From Ignavibacteriales bacterium (GTDB taxonomy: Bacteria; Bacteroidota; Ignavibacteria; Ignavibacteriales; Ignavibacteriaceae), in NCBI GenBank assembly GCA_016707585.1, contig JADJHL010000005.1, positions 1-64,000 on the forward strand: a stretch of DNA of 64,000 nucleotides, given 5' to 3'. Below are positions 51,363-60,495 of this stretch, piece by piece. Under the pieces are notes generated by a model. It had not been told where the DNA came from. It saw only the letters and a program-made list of their open reading frames with translations, and made no database searches. Within the stretch, counting starts at the first letter, position 1. Every line of letters begins with the position of its first letter. The translations under genes and the position numbers were made by a program.

Positions 51363-52427
51363 ATGAAAAGTATATATGCTGTTTTTGCACTTTTATTGAA
51401 TATTTCAATATTTGCACAAAATCATGATAAAGAATTACGGGATCTTTACTATTCTGCACAGTTTAATCAACTTGTTCAAGTATCAGCAGAGTATTTAGAA
51501 TCGGATTCGTTAAATCCTGTTTTTAATTTATGGCATGGAGAAGGGCTTGTTGAGTTAGGCTTTTTTGAAGAGGGTAAACCCTATGTTCAAAAGGCAATTG
51601 AAAATATTGAGGATAATGATACTAGAAAACCTTGGGCACTAAACTATCTTGCAAGAATTGAGTTTCTCTCTCAAAACAAATTAAAAGCAAAACAATTATT
51701 TATCGATTGCATCAATTCTAATACAAATCCAAAAGCTATAGAATCCTCAAAATATTTATTAGTTGAGTTAGGACTTCATGATTTCTACTCTGAGTTTGAA
51801 GTGGTAGAGTCAGAACATATAACTTTTCACTTTCAACCAAATTCAATAGTAAGTAATATAGATGAATTTGTAGAATTGAGAGAAAATGCTATTCAAAAAA
51901 TCTCAGAATTCTTTGGTGTTAAAATTCCAAAGAAAATCGATTTTATAGTATGGAATTCTAATGAGGATGCTAAAAAAATTGGAATAAAATCTTTAGGATT
52001 TGCAAATCCTCAATTTTGTGTAATTCATTCTAGACCTAATCAAACCCTTGGCCATGAGATTACACATGTAATAACTCATTATTTAGCAAACGATCAAATT
52101 AAAACAAGATTTATTAATGAAGGTATTGCAGTTTGGTTTGATTTATCAAACAATAACAGACTAGAAATTATCAATAACCAAAAAGAAAAAGATTCAACTC
52201 AAGCTATAGTATCGATCAAAGAAGCTTGGAATAATCCAACAGTATATCCTGAATGGGTTTATTATACACTAGCTGGTGAGTTTATAAATAGAATTTTAGA
52301 TAAATGGGGAAGAGAAAATCTAGTTGAACTATTAAAAAATCAAACTTATGATAATGCAGTTTTGATCTATGGAAATGAGATTGATGAGGTAATATTTAAA
52401 CTGGAAAATGAGATTAATTCTAATTAG
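51363..52427 (+). CDS. Secreted TPR-like / gluzincin metalloprotease-like protein
   Basis: 354 residues with signal peptide MKSIYAVFALLLNISIFAQ. The first half is helical and TPR-like (VFNLWHGEGLVELGFFEEGK). The second half has the zinc-peptidase pattern LGHEITHVITHYL (HExxH) followed about 20 residues on by FINEGIAVWFD, with a Glu as third ligand, as in gluzincins of the peptidase MA fold. It is probably a periplasmic or outer metalloprotease or a derived binding protein. Starts 23 bp after the S41 remnant. Confidence 0.75.
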   Translation: MKSIYAVFALLLNISIFAQNHDKELRDLYYSAQFNQLVQVSAEYLESDSLNPVFNLWHGEGLVELGFFEEGKPYVQKAIENIEDNDTRKPWALNYLARIEFLSQNKLKAKQLFIDCINSNTNPKAIESSKYLLVELGLHDFYSEFEVVESEHITFHFQPNSIVSNIDEFVELRENAIQKISEFFGVKIPKKIDFIVWNSNEDAKKIGIKSLGFANPQFCVIHSRPNQTLGHEITHVITHYLANDQIKTRFINEGIAVWFDLSNNNRLEIINNQKEKDSTQAIVSIKEAWNNPTVYPEWVYYTLAGEFINRILDKWGRENLVELLKNQTYDNAVLIYGNEIDEVIFKLENEINSN

Positions 52428-52433
52428 TAATTC

Positions 52434-52468
52434 TTAACTCATAACTCATAACTAATAATTCATAACTG
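52434..52468 (+). repeat. Short direct repeats (CATAACT-type)
   Basis: TAACTCATAACTCATAACT then TAATTCATAACT: three to four copies of an imperfect 8-bp unit right after the metalloprotease gene. Low-complexity; no function evident. Confidence 0.5.
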
Positions 52469-52587
52469 CCATGACATTTCTTTACATCTCTTTACCGTAA
52501 GGTGACATCACTGACAACTCCTTGAGCTAGGTTTGTACCAGAACGTTAGATAAAATATTTAATCATTTATTTTTCAAGAGGTACAAA

Positions 52588-53027
52588 ATGAAAGCTACAT
52601 TATCAAACAGAGTAGAAAAGTTATACTTTATCTTGGTTGCAATACTTTTCGTTTTCTTGATTTCAGATTCTTTTGGTCAGAATCAAAAAGTTTCTGATTT
52701 AGCAAAAACAAATATGCTTTAGAAAATCTTGTTGCAGGAATTCAATCTGTAAATGATGGCCTTAGAGAAAGTGCGATTTATCTTGCCGGTGAATACAGAT
52801 TTATCGATACTGAAGATGCATTATTAAAACAGCTTAAAGTTGAAAAGCAATCTGATATAAAAGTTTTAATAGGATTAGCATTATTTAGAATGGGCAGTGA
52901 TAAAGGAATGAAAGAATTGCAGAATCTTGCAGTTACAGACGGTGATGCCAGAGTTAGAAGAATGAGTTATGCTATTTATAATGAGTATCTGGTAAATGTT
53001 TCTGATAGCAAAACAGCAGAACGATAA
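52588..53027 (+). CDS. Secreted HEAT-repeat-like protein (frameshifted)
   Basis: The ATG at 52588 follows AGAGGTACAAA and opens a signal peptide (YFILVAILFVFLISDSFG). The frame breaks near 52706-52715 in an A-rich run and continues as KYALENLVAGIQSVNDGLRE. The rest is helical in a repeat-like pattern: RESAIYLAGEYRFIDTEDAL, VLIGLALFRMGSDKG and RVRRMSYAIYNEYL, which resemble HEAT/armadillo units. About 146 residues in all. Function unknown; exported. Its own promoter is probable in the 160 bp upstream. Confidence 0.62.
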
Positions 53028-53124
53028 TTTTAATTGTGCAAAAAATTTAAGATATTAAAATGTTTATCTTTTGTTATTAAGAAATTCTATAAAATAAAAC
53101 ACAGATTTATACTTGGTTGAAAAA

Positions 53125-54159
53125 ATGAAATTAGTATTGTGGATTGCAGGTATGCTAATAATGTTGCTGAATGCTTGTGTTGATGTGAATAACAATCCGC
53201 CACAACACAATACTGAAACTGAAAAACAAGTTCTTAATTTATCCGGTCGATGGAAATTTAATATTGGTGATAAGGCGGAATGGAAAGATGAAAATTTTGA
53301 TGATAGTAAATGGGAAAAATAAATGTTCCTTCATCCTGGGAGAATCAAGGATTTCATGGTTATGATGGATATGCCTGGTACAGAAATTCATTCAAGTTAA
53401 GTTCAGATTTAAATAATAAAGATATTTATTTAGTGCTTGGATATGTTGATGATGTTGATCAGACATTTATTAATGGAAATTTAATTGGAGTTTCAGGTGG
53501 ATTTCCGAATGACTATAGAACAGCTTACAATGCTTTTAGAAAATATTATATCCCCAAAGAGTATTTAAATAAAGATGGCGAAAACACTATTGCTTTAAGA
53601 ATTTATGATGATGAACTTGAAGGCGGAATAATGAGTGGTAAGATTGGAATTTATACTTATGAAGGCAGATTTGAACCAGATGTAAATCTAAATGGACCTT
53701 GGGAGTTTAGCATTTATGATGATTCGTTTTTCCTCAAGAAAAAGAACGGAATCAAAATCAGTTAAACTTATGGTTCCAGCCCATTGGGATGTTCAAGGTT
53801 ACCAGGATTATGATGGATTTGCATGGTATAAAAAATCATTTATTATTCCAAAAGAGTTTGATAAAAAGAATATGATTCTACTTCTTGGTAAAATTGATGA
53901 TATAGATCAAACTTATGTAAATGGAATTATTGTTGGCTCTACTGGTAAATGGAATTTTAAAAATGTACCAACTGATTTTAACAGTAATGATGAATATTTA
54001 ACAAATAGAATTTACTCTGTTCCGCAAAAATTATTAAAATATGGAAAAGAAAATACAATTGTAATTAGAGTTTATGATGGTTTTAGAAATGGTGGAATTT
54101 ATGATGGACCAATTGGTTTGATTACTCAAGAAAATTATAAAAAACATTTTAAGAAATAA
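53125..54159 (+). CDS. Lipoprotein with two beta-galactosidase-type sugar-binding domains (frameshifted twice)
   Basis: The ATG at 53125 starts MKLVLWIAGMLIMLLNAC, a lipobox signal. Two related jelly-roll modules follow: LSGRWKFNIGDKAEWKDENF, then DVDQTFINGNLIGVSGG; and LNGPWEFSIYDD, HWDVQGYQDYDGFAWYKKSF, then DDIDQTYVNGIIVG. Both match the N-terminal galactose-binding-like domain of GH2/sialic-acid-esterase proteins. The frame breaks near 53305-53318 and 53735-53745, at A-rich runs, and each repaired join keeps the domain continuous. No catalytic domain is attached, so this looks like a surface glycan-binding protein of about 345 residues. Confidence 0.72.
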
Positions 54160-54162
54160 AAG

Positions 54163-55006
54163 CTAATTTATTTCTTTTTTTAAAGTACTGTTTGCGTTGT
54201 TAATCAAAAACAAGTAAGTAATTATCATAATAAAACTTCCAAAAAGAACATCAGAAGTAAAATGAGCACCAATAACAACTCTACTTGCACAAACTGCTAA
54301 AGCCCAGCTAATAATTATCCCTTTTACCAATAATCTTTTATAAAAAGATTTATCCGCAAAAAAAAACAAATAATGCCATCATCATAAATCCCATAGCGGC
54401 GTGACCAGAAGGGAAAGATTGGTGACCTGTAACTCCTTGTGAAAAATACCATGGAGTAAAATCAGAATAATTATCACTTAAATCTCTAAAGCGAATTCTT
54501 CCCCAAAATATTTTTATAAGTGATACAAAAAGAATGTTACCATAAAAAAACATTTTAAAAGAAATTCTTGAAAACAAAATAGACTTTTTGGAAAATTTAT
54601 ATCTTCTTCGGAAAAGTAATGAGATTAAAATATTTAAGACGATTGCAGCAAGAAAAAAATAACTTCTGTTATCATTAAATAAAGTTTTGCTGTTTGAAAA
54701 TGCAAGAGATAATAACCAGAAAATGTAAATTGTTATTAATGAACCAGCTGTTAAAAGAACCCATTAAATAAAATAGTCTTTATGATTTGATGATGCTTTA
54801 ATGGTTACTATGTATATATGAATCCCAATCAATGCGACAATTAAACCGGGAATTTCTCCATATCTTTCTAAAAAGATTGCCCAGGTAGCAGTTGGATTAT
54901 AAAGATTAATGGAAATCCAAAGGTCGCTGGATTCCAATAAAAAAGCAGCGGTAACCCAAACGATTATTAAATAATAAGCTTTTGCTTTGTTTGATATCTT
55001 CTTCAA
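54163..55006 (-). CDS. PAP2-family membrane phosphatase (several frameshifts)
   Basis: Reads from 55006 downward. The N-terminal part (KAKAYYLIIVWVTAAFLLES) has membrane helices; the frame breaks near 54764-54775, near 54650, and near 54350-54369. The phosphatase motifs are all present on the joined frames: KIFWGRIRFRDLSDN as motif 1, HQSFPSGHAAMGFMMMALF as motif 2, and SRVVIGAHFTSDVLFGS as motif 3. It would remove phosphate from lipid phosphates such as undecaprenyl diphosphate or phosphatidate. The breaks lie in A/T runs and are probably sequence errors. Divergent from the phosphoglucose isomerase gene. Confidence 0.8.
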
Positions 55007-55133
55007 AAAAAATCTATTAAAGTTTATAATAATTTAATGATTGAACCACAAAACAGCTAATCAAAATTATTTCATAAAAGATTATGTGATTATATTTCAA
55101 TTAGATAAATATTTTATTACGAAAGGATGAAAA

Positions 55134-56813
55134 ATGTCATTTAAATATTCAGTTGGCGAAAATTCAAAGTTAGTAGATGAAACAATAAAAAAACTTGGTG
55201 AAGAAAATGTAGTTGAAAGAATCTGGAAAAAAGATCATACAGTTTGGAGTAATGATCCAACAGAAATATCAAACAGACTTGGCTGGCTTGATAGTGTTGA
55301 TGTAACTGGTAAATCCGTACAAGAAATAAATGAGTTTGTTGAAGATGTTAGATCAGCAGGATTTACTCACGCTTTGTTAATGGGAATGGGCGGCTCATCA
55401 TTAGCACCTGAAGTTTTTAGATTAGCATTTGGAGTTAAAGATGGTTACTTAGATTTAGCTGTCCTTGATTCAACTCATCCTGACGTTGTAATGGATTATA
55501 CAAAGAAGTTAAATCCCGCAACAACGTTATACATTGTTTCTACAAAGTCGGGCGGAACAGTTGAAACATTTTCATTTATGAAATTCTTTTATAACTATGT
55601 TTTACATGTTCTTGGAAAAGATGAAGCTGGGAAACATTTTGTTGCGATAACGGATCCAGGTAGTGGATTGCAAAAAGTAGCTGAGGAATTAAAGTTTAGA
55701 AAAATATTCTTAAACGATCCAAACATCGGCGGCAGATTTTCTGCTCTTTCATTATTCGGGATAGTTCCTGCTGCATTAGTTGGAGTTGATATTGAAAAGT
55801 TTTTATCTCTTGCGAAAGATGAAACTTTAAATTGTAAAAAATCTGGTAAAGAAATCTCAGAAAATATAGCGGCAATAGCTGGAGCAATAATTGGTGCTTT
55901 GGGTAAAAAGGGAATTGATAAACTTACCTACATCATCTCACCAAAATTTACTTACATCGGAGCTTGGATTGAACAGCTTATAGCTGAAAGTACAGGTAAA
56001 ATTGGAAAGGGAATTCTTCCTGTTGATTTAGAATCGATTGAAACTCCAGAGTATTATTCTAATGATAGATTATTTGTTTATATCAAATTAAAAGATGATA
56101 GTACATACGATAGTAAAATCGAAAAATTAAAATCAGCTGGTTTTCCAATTCTCGAACTTGAACTTGAACATAAACTTGAACTAGGCATGCAATTCTTTTT
56201 GTGGGAATTTGCAACTGCTGTTACGGGTTGGGTAATGCAGATTCAACCGTACGATCAGCCAAATGTTGAGCAAGCAAAAATTGTTGCAAGAAAAATGATG
56301 AATGCGTATCAGGAGAAAGGGAAACTACCAGAACTTATACCGGCATTTGAAGAAAAAGGTATAAAGGTATTTGGTGATGTAAAAACTAAATCAATTGATA
56401 AAGTTTTAGAATCATTTTTGTCTGATTGTATAAGTGGACAAAGTTATGTTTCGATTCAAGCATATTTGAATCCTAACAAAGAAACTACTGAAGCTTTACA
56501 AAATTTTAGAACATTAATCCAAAAAAAATATAAAATAGCAAGTTCACTTGGCTTTGGTCCAAGATTCTTGCATTCAACCGGTCAACTTCATAAAGGGGAT
56601 GCAGGAAATGGATATTTTATACAATTTGTTTCGAGTATAGAAGAAGATTTACCAATTCCAGAAAATCCTGGTGAAGAAAGCACATCTATCACTTTTGGAA
56701 TTTTAATAAAAGCACAAGCATTAGGCGATAGACAAGCTTTAATAGATAATAAAAGAAAAGTTATTACGATTGATTTGGGTAGTAATGTTATTGGTTCACT
56801 GAGACAATTATAA
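55134..56813 (+). CDS. pgi: Glucose-6-phosphate isomerase
   Basis: 559 residues. The sequence resembles the isomerase half of the fused transaldolase/PGI proteins of some bacteria, here as a stand-alone gene. LLMGMGGSSLAPEVFRLAFG is the first SIS-type substrate loop, LYIVSTKSGGTVETFSFMKF the phosphate-binding one, and FLNDPNIGGRFSALSLFGIV the conserved PGI block. It would interconvert glucose 6-phosphate and fructose 6-phosphate. RBS AAAGGATG precedes the ATG; a terminator follows. Transaldolase is not adjacent. Confidence 0.88.
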   Translation: MSFKYSVGENSKLVDETIKKLGEENVVERIWKKDHTVWSNDPTEISNRLGWLDSVDVTGKSVQEINEFVEDVRSAGFTHALLMGMGGSSLAPEVFRLAFGVKDGYLDLAVLDSTHPDVVMDYTKKLNPATTLYIVSTKSGGTVETFSFMKFFYNYVLHVLGKDEAGKHFVAITDPGSGLQKVAEELKFRKIFLNDPNIGGRFSALSLFGIVPAALVGVDIEKFLSLAKDETLNCKKSGKEISENIAAIAGAIIGALGKKGIDKLTYIISPKFTYIGAWIEQLIAESTGKIGKGILPVDLESIETPEYYSNDRLFVYIKLKDDSTYDSKIEKLKSAGFPILELELEHKLELGMQFFLWEFATAVTGWVMQIQPYDQPNVEQAKIVARKMMNAYQEKGKLPELIPAFEEKGIKVFGDVKTKSIDKVLESFLSDCISGQSYVSIQAYLNPNKETTEALQNFRTLIQKKYKIASSLGFGPRFLHSTGQLHKGDAGNGYFIQFVSSIEEDLPIPENPGEESTSITFGILIKAQALGDRQALIDNKRKVITIDLGSNVIGSLRQL

Positions 56814-56835
56814 ATTAAATAATACTATAAATTAT

Positions 56836-56870
56836 GCTGTGATTTGAAATCTTCTTATCACAGCTTTTTT
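56836..56870 (+). terminator. Rho-independent terminator of pgi
   Basis: GCTGTGAT (56836-56843) and ATCACAGC (56857-56864) with a 13-nt loop, followed by six T residues. It reaches into the stop of the convergent gene. Confidence 0.85.
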
Positions 56871-57393
56871 ATTTCTTCCTGTTATAAAATCCTAAAATAA
56901 TTCCTAGCGCAAGAGACCATAAAGCCGCCAATCCAATTTGAAATTCTTTTGGAAGTATAAAAGTTATGGTGTGGGCAGGAATCCAAAACCATAACAAAGA
57001 ATAAAAACCTTTATCAAGATTTTTCCAGTTATTTTGTTTTGCGATGAGATTATCAAGAACTCTGTGCATTATTACGAGAAAAGGTCCGAATTGCAAATTC
57101 ATTGCTGTCGAAATTGCGAATGATTTACCAAGTCCGCTTAAGTTTGGCAAATAATTATGTGCGACTAGACTATCTACAAATCCATTAAATCCAATAAAAG
57201 CATACTTGATAAATATTGCCAGTAAAGCCCACTCAAACATTTTTAATAAGATTGTTTTCAGATCATATGGATTAAAAATCTTTTTTCTAACAATCCAATG
57301 AGAAACAATATCTCCAACCGTACCAAGTATTGCGAATTGAATCATTGCAGAAATGATTGGATAAACTTTTACAAAATCAATATACCAGCTCAT
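56869..57393 (-). CDS. Mpv17/PMP22-like membrane protein
   Basis: 174 residues with about four membrane helices. The N-terminal YPIISAMIQFAILGTVGDIV, the central Arg/Gly-Pro block (LQFGPFLVIMHRVLD) and the C-terminal LLWFWIPAHTITFILPKEFQ with ALWSLALGIILGFYN match the layout of Mpv17/PMP22 proteins, best known from eukaryotic organelles. Function in bacteria is not known. Convergent with pgi and divergent from the arsenic operon. The family call rests on pattern and is moderate. Confidence 0.6.
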   Translation of the reverse strand: MSWYIDFVKVYPIISAMIQFAILGTVGDIVSHWIVRKKIFNPYDLKTILLKMFEWALLAIFIKYAFIGFNGFVDSLVAHNYLPNLSGLGKSFAISTAMNLQFGPFLVIMHRVLDNLIAKQNNWKNLDKGFYSLLWFWIPAHTITFILPKEFQIGLAALWSLALGIILGFYNRKK

Positions 57394-57525
57394 AGAAAAA
57401 CTTTACTATAATGATAGAAAATTTACCTGCAAAAATTATAGTCAATTCATCTCACAGCCAAATTAACGAAAAGATTGAATGGATTCTGACTTTTATCACA
57501 CGTAAAAATATTTGTTTTAAAATTC

Positions 57526-57555
57526 TTGACTCTCAAGTTTCTCTCATCGTATATT
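57526..57555 (+). promoter_or_regulatory. Promoter of the arsenic operon
   Basis: TTGACT (57526-57531), 18-nt spacer, TATATT (57550-57555). The -10 element overlaps the palindromic operator at 57544-57563, and the RBS AAAGGA lies at 57569-57574, just before arsR. Confidence 0.6.
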
Positions 57556-57563
57556 TACGATGA
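57544..57563. promoter_or_regulatory. ArsR operator palindrome
   Basis: TCATCGTA-TATT-TACGATGA: perfect 8-bp arms with a 4-nt centre, 20 bp before the arsR start and over the -10 element. ArsR-family repressors bind such dyads, so binding would block RNA polymerase and arsenite would release it. Confidence 0.75.
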
Positions 57564-57583
57564 ACGATAAAGGAATTATGTAA

Positions 57584-57901
57584 ATGGCAGCATCAAAAAA
57601 AGAAGAATTTAAAACCGAAGACATTTGGCTTGCTGATATTGCAAAAGCATTATCACATCCAGCAAGAATAAGAATATTAAAAATATTAACTGAAATGAAT
57701 GTTTGTATGTGCGGCGATATTGTTGAACTTCTGCCTTTATCACAATCAACTGTTTCCCAGCATTTAAAAGAACTTAAACGTGTTGATCTAATTCAAGGTG
57801 ATATTGATGGACCGAAAGTTTGTTACTGCGTAAACAATAAGACACTTCTTAAAGCAAAAAAAGAATTGGATAAATTATTTAATCAAGTTTGTGCATGTTA
57901 A
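57584..57901 (+). CDS. arsR: ArsR-family metalloregulator
   Basis: 105-residue winged-helix repressor. IAKALSHPARIRILKILTEM begins the DNA-binding core and LSQSTVSQHLKELKRVDLIQ is the recognition helix. Candidate As(III) ligands are the Cys pair in NVCMCGDIV, near the usual ELCVCDL site, and cysteines at the C-terminus (VCYC, QVCAC). It probably represses its own operon through the palindrome upstream. arsM starts 15 bp downstream. Confidence 0.92.
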   Translation: MAASKKEEFKTEDIWLADIAKALSHPARIRILKILTEMNVCMCGDIVELLPLSQSTVSQHLKELKRVDLIQGDIDGPKVCYCVNNKTLLKAKKELDKLFNQVCAC

Positions 57902-57916
57902 AAAAGGAGAATTAAA

Positions 57917-58768
57917 ATGAACAATCAAAAAGATTTGAAAGAACTTGTAAAAGAAAAATATGGTGAGATTGCCAAATCATCTTCCTCCTGTTGTGGCCCA
58001 TCCAGTTGCTGTGGTTCTGCAAATGAAATTGTTGGTTATACTGTTATGAACGATGAATACTCTCATTTAGAAGGTTATGTTGCTGATGCTGATTTAAGTT
58101 TAGGTTGTGGTTTACCAACTGAGTTTGCTGGAATCAAAAAAGGAGATACAGTGATTGATTTAGGCTCCGGTGCTGGCAATGATGTATTTGTTGCACGAGC
58201 TATTGTTGGTGAGGAAGGAAAAATTATTGGTGTTGATATGACTAAAGAAATGATTGAAAAAGCGGAGCAGAATAATTCTAAACTTGGTTATACAAATGTT
58301 GAATTTCGTTTCGGTGATATTGAAGACTTACCATTGGCGGACAATCTTGCTGATGTTGTTGTTAGTAATTGCGTGCTGAACCTTGTTCCTGATAAACAAA
58401 AAGCTTTTAGTGAAATTTATCGAACACTAAAACCTGGAGCGCATTTTTGTGTTTCAGATATTGTAGTTAAAGGCGAACTGCCCCCAGAATTAAAGAAATC
58501 TGCTGAGATGTATGCTGGCTGTGTTGCCGGCGCAATACAGCAAGAAGACTATTTGGCGATTATTAAAGAAGCCGGCTTTATTAATACTGAAATTAAAAAG
58601 ACAAAAACAATTTCTTTACCCGATGAAATTCTATTGCAGTATTTAAGTGAAAATCAATTACATAATTATAAATCAAAAGAAGCTGGAATTTTTAGCATCA
58701 CAGTTGTAGCAGAAAAACCAATCGATAAAGCGAAAGGATGTTGTGATGACAGTTGTTGCAAAAACTAA
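57917..58768 (+). CDS. arsM: Arsenite S-adenosylmethionine methyltransferase
   Basis: 283 residues. SAM motif TVIDLGSGAGNDVFVA; the three As-binding cysteines of ArsM lie in SLGCGLP, VVSNCVLNLVP and YAGCVAGA. It methylates As(III) to less toxic or volatile forms. Cys-rich ends (SSSCCGPSSCCGSAN near the start, GCCDDSCCKN at the end) may add metalloid binding. Second gene of the operon; its 3' end overlaps the next gene by 23 bp. Confidence 0.93.
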   Translation: MNNQKDLKELVKEKYGEIAKSSSSCCGPSSCCGSANEIVGYTVMNDEYSHLEGYVADADLSLGCGLPTEFAGIKKGDTVIDLGSGAGNDVFVARAIVGEEGKIIGVDMTKEMIEKAEQNNSKLGYTNVEFRFGDIEDLPLADNLADVVVSNCVLNLVPDKQKAFSEIYRTLKPGAHFCVSDIVVKGELPPELKKSAEMYAGCVAGAIQQEDYLAIIKEAGFINTEIKKTKTISLPDEILLQYLSENQLHNYKSKEAGIFSITVVAEKPIDKAKGCCDDSCCKN

Positions 58769-59432
58769 AAGAATATTAATTCTCTGTACTGGTAATTCCT
58801 GCAGAAGCCAGATGGCAGAAGGATTTCTGAAATCGTTTGATAAAAATCTTGAAGTGTTTTCTGCTGGCACAAAACCGGCAGAAAAAGTAAATCCATTTGC
58901 TGTAAAAGCAATGCACGAAATCGGGATAGATATAAGTAATGGAATAGCCGAAAATGTTGACAAATATCTTTCGCAATCTTTTGATTATGTAATTACAGTT
59001 TGTGATAATGCAAAAGAATCTTGTCCCGTTTTTATTGGTAATGTTAAGCATCGATTACATATCGGATTTGATGATCCAGCTGATGCAGTTGGAAGTGAAG
59101 AAGAAGTTATGCCAGTTTATCGGCGGGTAAGAGATGAAATAAAAAAAGATCTTTATGAATTCTATCTTAAAAACTTAATAAGCAAAGAAAATATTATTAA
59201 AGTTTACGGAAGTGGTTGCGCAAATTGTAAAAAGTTGGAGCAAATGTGTTATGATGCTCTGCAAGAAATTAATGTTAATGCAACTGTTGAAAAGGTAACT
59301 GATCTTCAAGAGATAATGAAGACAGGAATTTTATCAACGCCCGGACTTGAGATAAACGGCAAAATGATTTCAAGTGGTAAACTTCCAACTAAATCAACTT
59401 TAATCCATTGGATTCAGGATAATATCAATTAA
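58746..59432 (+). CDS. arsC: ArsC-type arsenate reductase fused to a thioredoxin-like domain
   Basis: About 228 residues. The first 140 form a low-molecular-weight phosphatase-type arsenate reductase: LILCTGNSCRSQMAEGF has the Cys-x5-Arg loop and GFDDPADAVGSEEE the catalytic Asp-Pro. The rest is a small thioredoxin-fold domain starting IIKVYGSGCANCKKLEQM with a Cys-x2-Cys pair and a cis-Pro in ILSTPGLEINGK, like stand-alone redox-active disulfide proteins. The fused domain could re-reduce the ArsC disulfide. Start ATG at 58746. No break is visible at the junction, but a hidden indel merging two genes cannot be excluded. Confidence 0.85.
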   Translation: MTVVAKTKRILILCTGNSCRSQMAEGFLKSFDKNLEVFSAGTKPAEKVNPFAVKAMHEIGIDISNGIAENVDKYLSQSFDYVITVCDNAKESCPVFIGNVKHRLHIGFDDPADAVGSEEEVMPVYRRVRDEIKKDLYEFYLKNLISKENIIKVYGSGCANCKKLEQMCYDALQEINVNATVEKVTDLQEIMKTGILSTPGLEINGKMISSGKLPTKSTLIHWIQDNIN

Positions 59433-59462
59433 ATAATCTTATAGTATAATCTTGCAATCAAA

Positions 59463-60476
59463 ATGAAAAATAAAATATTACTTCTCTCATCTTTTCTAAT
59501 AGTTTGGATATTACTTTATCTAAATCTTAATACAATCACTGATTTTATCGTTTATTCAATTATTGGTTTAGAAAAAAACACACATCTAACAAATGCAATT
59601 TGGTTTTTCATTTTTGAAGTTCCCAAAGTATTGATGTTGCTTATACTAGTTGTATTCGGAGTTGGTATAATTCGTTCATACTTCTCGCCAGAACGAACAA
59701 GAAAAATGCTTGGTGGAAAATCATTATTTACAGGGAATGTATTAGCAAGTTCGTTGGGAATAGTTACACCTTTTTGTTCGTGTTCAGCAATCCCATTATT
59801 TCTTGGATTTGTGCAAAGTGGTGTCCCGCTTGGTGTAACATTTTCATTTTTAATTGCTGCACCAATGATAAATGAAGTTGCGCTTGTTTTACTATTTGGT
59901 CTATTCGGATGGCAAACAGCTTTGTTATATGCTGCAACAGGATTGTTTATTGCAATCAGTGCAGGATATGTAATCGGAAGATTAAATCTGGAAAGATTTG
60001 TTGAAGGTTGGGTTTATGAAACTAAAGCTAAGCAAGTAGATTTTATGGAAGAAAAAATTCCATTTTCGGAAAGAATTGATTCTGGAATATCAGCAGTAAA
60101 AGAAATTGTAGCAAAAGTTTGGATTTATATTGTGATTGGTATCGCAGTTGGCGCAGTCATTCACGGATATGTGCCAGAAAATTTTATGGCTTCAATGATG
60201 GGAAAATCAGCATGGTGGTCTGTCCCCGCAGCAGTAATACTTGGCATACCAATGTATTCAAATGCAGCCGGAATAATTCCAATTGTACAGGCGTTACTTG
60301 AAAAAGGGGCTTCACTTGGAACAGTACTTGCGTTTATGATGGCAGTTATTGGCTTATCCCTTCCAGAAACTATAATCTTAAAAAAAGTTTTGAAGATTCA
60401 GTTGATTGGAATTTTTATCGGAGTGGTTGGAGTAGGAATAATCGTTGTTGGTTATTTATTCAACCTAGTTTATTGA
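59463..60476 (+). CDS. DUF318 (ArsP/YraQ-like) permease
   Basis: 337 residues with about ten membrane helices. VTPFCSCSAIPLFLGFVQSG and the following PLGVTFSFLIAAPMINEVAL are the hallmark of this permease family, whose ArsP members export organoarsenicals. The Cys-Ser-Cys motif may bind As(III) or methylated arsenic. Next to arsM, export of methylarsenite is a reasonable role. Second half repeats a related motif, VILGIPMYSNAAGIIPIVQA. 30 bp after arsC. Confidence 0.85.
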   Translation: MKNKILLLSSFLIVWILLYLNLNTITDFIVYSIIGLEKNTHLTNAIWFFIFEVPKVLMLLILVVFGVGIIRSYFSPERTRKMLGGKSLFTGNVLASSLGIVTPFCSCSAIPLFLGFVQSGVPLGVTFSFLIAAPMINEVALVLLFGLFGWQTALLYAATGLFIAISAGYVIGRLNLERFVEGWVYETKAKQVDFMEEKIPFSERIDSGISAVKEIVAKVWIYIVIGIAVGAVIHGYVPENFMASMMGKSAWWSVPAAVILGIPMYSNAAGIIPIVQALLEKGASLGTVLAFMMAVIGLSLPETIILKKVLKIQLIGIFIGVVGVGIIVVGYLFNLVY

Positions 60477-60495
60477 TTTATTTTATGGAGTTGCT

